Part shown: positions 13,028 through 16,418 of the stretch, one piece after another
How positions within the stretch are numbered: position 1 is the first letter of the stretch
Layout: each line of letters opens with the position of its first letter
Assembly: GCA_023247285.1 (NCBI GenBank)
Contig: JAHFGU010000023.1
Location: 1-16,418, forward strand
Direction: 5' to 3'
DNA: 16,418 nucleotides
From: Candidatus Omnitrophota bacterium
Lineage (GTDB): Bacteria; Omnitrophota; Koll11; Aquiviventales; Aquiviventaceae
Translations under genes and position numbers: made by a program
Notes under the pieces: model-generated
Databases searched by the model: none
Seen by the model: only the letters and a program-made list of their open reading frames with translations
What the model was told of the DNA's origin: nothing

Positions 13028-13837
13028 TCAACCCAGGCGCGGGCCGAGCCACCAGATGCAGCCGGCCATCGCGAGCCGGTACCAGCCGAAGAGCGCCAGC
13101 CCGTGCTGCGAGAGGTACCGCAGCAGGCCGCGGATGGCCGCCGCCGCGACCAGCAGCGCGATGACAAAACCGATGGCCACGGTGAAGGCGCCCGCCTCCT
13201 GCACCAGCGCCCGCCCGCCGACCGCCGCGTCAAACAGCGTGGCCGCGCCCAGCGTCGGCACGGCCAGCAAGAAACTGTATTCCGCCGCCGCGGCCGGCGA
13301 GAGGCCCAGCAGGAGGCCGCCCACGATCGTGACCATGGAGCGCGACATGCCGGGCCAGAGCGCCAGGCATTGCAGCGCGCCGATGAAGAGCGCGCCGGGC
13401 ACGGTCAGCGATTCGAGCGGTCGCGTCGACGGGCGGCGACGGGACTTGGTCCATTCCACCGCCAGCATCAGCACCCCACCGCACGCCAGCGCCAGCCCGA
13501 CCAAGCTCGGGACAAAGAGGCGCTTGATCCCCCGGTGCAGCAGCAGGCCTGCGACGGCGGCCGGAACAAAACTCAGGAGCAAGTTGCGGCCCAGCGTCCG
13601 TCCAGCCGGATCGCGGCCCAGCGCGCCCTGCCAGACCGAAGCCAGGCGCGCCCGGTACAATCCCAGCACCGCCCCGAGCGCGCCGGCCTGGATCACCACT
13701 TCGTAGGTCTTCACGGCCTCGCCGCGCAGGCCCAGCAGATGGGCGGCCAGGATCAAATGTCCGGTCGAGGACACCGGCAGGAACTCGGTCACGCCCTCGA
13801 CGAGGCCCAGCACGGCCGCGTGAATGGGATGCATCAT
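13028..13837 (-). CDS. uppP: Undecaprenyl-diphosphatase (UppP/BacA)
   Basis: This 269-residue multi-pass membrane protein is the normal length for UppP. The N-terminal signature GLVEGVTEFLPVSSTGHL (11-28) holds the catalytic Glu cluster and His, and LWPGMSRSM contains the PGxSRS phosphate-binding motif. It removes a phosphate from undecaprenyl diphosphate, regenerating the lipid carrier used for peptidoglycan and other envelope glycans. The ATG at 13835-13837 overlaps the stop of the aldolase/SDR gene as ATGA; a second ATG follows immediately. Its presence here may be ordinary housekeeping, or may reflect the need of the downstream glycosyltransferases for polyprenyl phosphate; overexpressed UppP also gives bacitracin resistance. 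Confidence 0.95.
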   Translation of the reverse strand: MMHPIHAAVLGLVEGVTEFLPVSSTGHLILAAHLLGLRGEAVKTYEVVIQAGALGAVLGLYRARLASVWQGALGRDPAGRTLGRNLLLSFVPAAVAGLLLHRGIKRLFVPSLVGLALACGGVLMLAVEWTKSRRRPSTRPLESLTVPGALFIGALQCLALWPGMSRSMVTIVGGLLLGLSPAAAAEYSFLLAVPTLGAATLFDAAVGGRALVQEAGAFTVAIGFVIALLVAAAAIRGLLRYLSQHGLALFGWYRLAMAGCIWWLGPRLG

Positions 13838-15885
13838 CGCGGGAACGCCTCGCGCAGCCCGCCATCCACGGTCAGCATGCAGCCGGTGGTTTTCGCCGAG
13901 GCCCGGGACACGAAGAAGACCACCGCCTCCGCCACGTCCTCGGGCAGCACCCGCGCCTTCAAGAGATTCCGCTGCTGGTAGAACGTTTCCAGCTCCTCCG
14001 GCGCCACGGCGTGCGTCTTCGCGCGATCCGGGCCGATCGCCTGCCACAACCCGGAGCCGTCGAAGACGCCGTCCGGATGAATCAGGTTGACGCGGATGCC
14101 GAACTCCCCGTTCTCGATCGCCAGCACGCGCGCCAGCTGCGTCTGCGCGGCTTTGGCCGCGCTGTAGGCGCCGAAATCCTTTCCCGGGGCGAGCACGTTC
14201 TTCGAGGCGATGAACACCAGCGACCCGCCCAGGCCTTGCGCGCGCAGCAGCCGGACCACCGACCGGGCGACGAGAAAATGGCCGGTCGCGTTGACGCGGA
14301 AGCTGCGCTCCCAGTCATCGCGGCGGAGCCGGTCGATGGCCGCCACGTGCGCCACCCCGGCGTTCGACACGAGGAAGTCGAGCCCGCCGAACGCGCGCAA
14401 CGCGGCGTCGAGCGCCTCCTCGATGCTGGCCTCGCGCGTCACATCCAGCGCCACACCCAGGCAGCGGATCCGGCCCGCGCGATGGTTCACCTCGTCGGCG
14501 AGCCGCGCCACCGGCTCTTCATGCAGATCGGTGGCGACCACGCAGGCGCCCCGCTCCACCAACCCGCGGACGATGGCCCGGCCGATCCCGCCCGCCGCCC
14601 CGGTCACCAAGCCGATCTCGCGCGAGAGCTCGGCCTCCGGCGGCGCCAGCGACAGCTTGTAGAGCTCGAGCGGCCAGTACTCGACGCCGAAGGCCTCGCG
14701 CGCCGACACGGACGTGTACGCCTCGACGGTTTCCGCACCCCGCATGACTGCCATCGCGTGGCGGTAGATGGTCGAGCGCATCGCGGTCTCCGTCGCGTCT
14801 TTGCCCGCGGTCAGCATCCCGACCCCTGGGATCAGCAGGACGCGCGGTAACGGATCATCCGGGACTTGCGCAGCGCCTCGATGGCGACGCACGTACGCTG
14901 CGTGCGCCCGCGCGTAGGCGGCGATCCGGGCCGCGGCGGCCTGCGGGCTCGGCGTCCTCGTACCGCGCGGGGCGCTGAGCAGGCACGGCAGGCGCTTGGT
15001 GCGCAGCATGTGGTCCGGGGTGGCCGGCCCGCGCCGCGCCACGGCGGGCATGCGGCGCGCGCAGACAAACTCCATGACGTCCGGCGCGTCCGTCAGCGTC
15101 AGGCACACCTTGCGCGTGCGGCTGAGCGCGCCGCGAATGGCCGGCAGCCAGGCGCGCAGGATTGCCCGGCGCTGCGGATCCGGCAGCGGCGCCATCCCTG
15201 GCGCCGACCAGGCGCGCCGGCGGCGGCGCGCGGCGAGGAATCGCTCGGCGCGCGTGACAGCCGCGATGGTGCGCGCGAAGCTTGTGGCGCTATCCGGCCC
15301 CCACGTGATCAGCCCGTGATGGCCGAGCACCGCGCCGTGCGCCTCCGGCCGCCCGCGGTAAGCGTCCCAAACGCGCCGTGAGAGCGCAAATCCCGGTTGC
15401 AGGTACGGAATCCATAGGAACCGGGAGCCGAGCGCCTGCCGGATGCGCCGTTCGCCATGCGGCGTGTTCGCCAGCGCCAGGATCGCGTCCGCGTGCGTGT
15501 GATCGACGGCACGCTCAGGGATGAAGGCGTGGAGCAGCGTTTCGATGGACGGCCGCGGCGCTTTTGGTTCGAGCACGCAGCGCTCCAGGAACGCGACCAT
15601 GTCCTCATCCGCCATGGCGCGCCGCTCGCGCAGCGGCAGGAGTGCGGCCATGGGCAGCGGCGCGAAGTGCCGCCGCTCGCAGCCCTGCAGGTTGGCGCCG
15701 CTTCCCTTCACCCACAGCACCTCCTGCGGCCGCCCGAACACATCCGGCGCCTCGCACTTGATGGAGGTATTGCCGCCGCCGTACAGGCCGAGCGCGTCCT
15801 CATCGCCGATGAGGCGGGAGCGGTAGACCAGCGCATCCAGCGGGCCAAGCCGCCGCGCCGCGCGCTCGTTCCAGCGATTCTTCAT
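13834..15885 (-). CDS. Bifunctional class II sugar-phosphate aldolase / short-chain dehydrogenase (RhaD-ADH type)
   Basis: This is a 683-residue fusion matching the layout of rhamnulose-1-phosphate aldolase/alcohol dehydrogenase proteins. The aldolase half (1 to about 410) has the phosphate-site GGGNTS (36-41), KGSG (60-63), catalytic E115, zinc ligands H129 and H131 in DHTHAD, and a third in GHHGL (188-192). The SDR half (about 422-683) has TGAAGGIG (428-435), SNAG (507-510) and the active-site S561, Y574-x3-K578. The aldolase would split a 1-phospho-ketose (rhamnulose- or 5-deoxyribulose-1-phosphate) to DHAP and an aldehyde, and the SDR would process the aldehyde. No rhamnose gene is nearby; instead it overlaps mtnA by ATGA, which argues for 5-deoxyribulose or methylthioribulose phosphate as substrate. 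That assignment is an inference from context. Confidence 0.85.
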   Translation of the reverse strand: MKNRWNERAARRLGPLDALVYRSRLIGDEDALGLYGGGNTSIKCEAPDVFGRPQEVLWVKGSGANLQGCERRHFAPLPMAALLPLRERRAMADEDMVAFLERCVLEPKAPRPSIETLLHAFIPERAVDHTHADAILALANTPHGERRIRQALGSRFLWIPYLQPGFALSRRVWDAYRGRPEAHGAVLGHHGLITWGPDSATSFARTIAAVTRAERFLAARRRRRAWSAPGMAPLPDPQRRAILRAWLPAIRGALSRTRKVCLTLTDAPDVMEFVCARRMPAVARRGPATPDHMLRTKRLPCLLSAPRGTRTPSPQAAAARIAAYARAHAAYVRRHRGAAQVPDDPLPRVLLIPGVGMLTAGKDATETAMRSTIYRHAMAVMRGAETVEAYTSVSAREAFGVEYWPLELYKLSLAPPEAELSREIGLVTGAAGGIGRAIVRGLVERGACVVATDLHEEPVARLADEVNHRAGRIRCLGVALDVTREASIEEALDAALRAFGGLDFLVSNAGVAHVAAIDRLRRDDWERSFRVNATGHFLVARSVVRLLRAQGLGGSLVFIASKNVLAPGKDFGAYSAAKAAQTQLARVLAIENGEFGIRVNLIHPDGVFDGSGLWQAIGPDRAKTHAVAPEELETFYQQRNLLKARVLPEDVAEAVVFFVSRASAKTTGCMLTVDGGLREAFPR

Positions 15886-16418
15886 GGCAATTCGGGGACA
15901 GCCGCCGAATTCGGAACCTGGGGGCGGCCCGCGCTTTTCACGGCGGCGAGCGCAGAGGGTCCCGGCCGCACCAGCCCGCGTTCGGTCAGGATGCCGGTGA
16001 TCTGCGAGGCCGGCGTGACATCGAAGGCCCAGTTGCGCGCCGGCGTGCCCTCCGGCGTGATGCGCACCCGCGTGACGCGCCCGCCTTCGTCGATGCCGGT
16101 GACCCAGCGGACCTCGTCCTCGCTGCGCTGCTCAATGGGAATGTCCTCGCCGCGTGGACAGGAGAGGTCAATGGTCGTCGTGGGCGCGGCCACATAGAAG
16201 GGAATCCCGTGCGCGCGCGCGAGCATGGCAATCTGATAGGTGCCGATCTTGTTGGCCACGTCCCCGTTGGCCGCGATGCGGTCTGCGCCCACCAGGACAA
16301 GCTGGATCAGCCCCTGCCGCATGGCCATCCCGACGGCCGTGTCCGGCAGGAGCGCGTGCGGCACGCCTTCCTGCGCCAACTCCCATGCCGTGAGCTTCGC
16401 GCCCTGGCTGCGCGGCCG
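15882..16418 (-). CDS. mtnA: S-methyl-5-thioribose-1-phosphate isomerase (5' end outside window)
   Basis: The C-terminal 178 residues are visible; the start lies beyond the right edge. They show the MtnA/eIF2B-like fold signatures [47 protein letters not shown] (containing the catalytic Asp of the GADRI motif) and [12 protein letters not shown], ending with [20 protein letters not shown]. The active-site cysteine lies upstream and cannot be checked. The enzyme isomerises the 1-phosphate of methylthioribose to the ribulose form in methionine salvage; the homologous enzyme also acts on 5-deoxyribose-1-phosphate in the DHAP shunt. The stop overlaps the aldolase/SDR start (ATGA at 15882-15885). 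The tail after about LVRPGPSA is longer than usual and of no known role. Confidence 0.94.
   Translation of the reverse strand, partial: RPRSQGAKLTAWELAQEGVPHALLPDTAVGMAMRQGLIQLVLVGADRIAANGDVANKIGTYQIAMLARAHGIPFYVAAPTTTIDLSCPRGEDIPIEQRSEDEVRWVTGIDEGGRVTRVRITPEGTPARNWAFDVTPASQITGILTERGLVRPGPSALAAVKSAGRPQVPNSAAVPELP

Noticed and set aside
13834..15885. A rhamnose utilisation locus
   Set aside because: Only the aldolase/dehydrogenase fusion resembles that pathway; isomerase, kinase, mutarotase and transporter are absent and the direct neighbour is mtnA.
1..16418. Mobile elements, CRISPR, tRNA or rRNA genes
   Set aside because: I saw no transposase or integrase motifs, no regularly spaced repeats and no cloverleaf or rRNA-like stretches on either strand.

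Overview
This is a bacterial window with high G+C (about two thirds or more, judged by eye). It is packed with genes that are all transcribed leftward, on the minus strand. An undecaprenyl-diphosphatase and a periplasmic Cu/Zn superoxide dismutase with a Sec-type signal peptide point to a didermal (Gram-negative) bacterium. I cannot place it more precisely. There is no rRNA, tRNA, transposase or CRISPR array, and the longest gene-free stretch is about 240 bases. Codon and base use look uniform, so nothing suggests a recent insertion inside the window.

In transcription order (right to left), the first block is: mtnA (5' end outside the window), a fused class II sugar-phosphate aldolase/short-chain dehydrogenase, uppP, apt, a small exported coiled-coil protein, trxB, a fatty acid hydroxylase/sterol desaturase-type membrane enzyme, a multi-pass GT-C-like glycosyltransferase, a fused GT2/DUF2064 glycosyltransferase, a fused radical SAM/ArsM-type methyltransferase, a TVP38/TMEM64 membrane protein and a MerA-like flavoprotein disulfide reductase. 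Most neighbours overlap by four bases (ATGA) or are separated by fewer than 10 bases, so this looks like one long operon. A hairpin with a T-tract directly after the flavoprotein gene probably ends it.

After a 239-base spacer a second, shorter group follows: a DUF547 protein, sodC, a PiT-type phosphate permease and an LMW-PTP-fold arsenate reductase (arsC), cut by the left edge.

The common theme is arsenic. ArsC makes arsenite. The methyltransferase half of the fusion keeps the two cysteines that bind As(III) in ArsM, plus a Cys-rich tail. TrxB could feed the thiol reductant. The DUF2064 (TIGR04282-type) and GT2 domains belong to families that often accompany arsenosugar/radical-SAM loci. 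The aldolase/SDR fusion, MtnA and Apt look like a route for recycling the 5'-deoxyadenosine or methylthioadenosine that radical SAM enzymes generate. UppP, the GT-C enzyme and the fatty acid hydroxylase-like enzyme suggest that the product may be glycosylated and lipid-linked. My overall hypothesis is a biosynthetic operon for an organoarsenical sugar or lipid, built around an unusual radical SAM-ArsM fusion and next to an arsenate/phosphate handling cassette. The gene families are well supported; the integrated pathway is inference.
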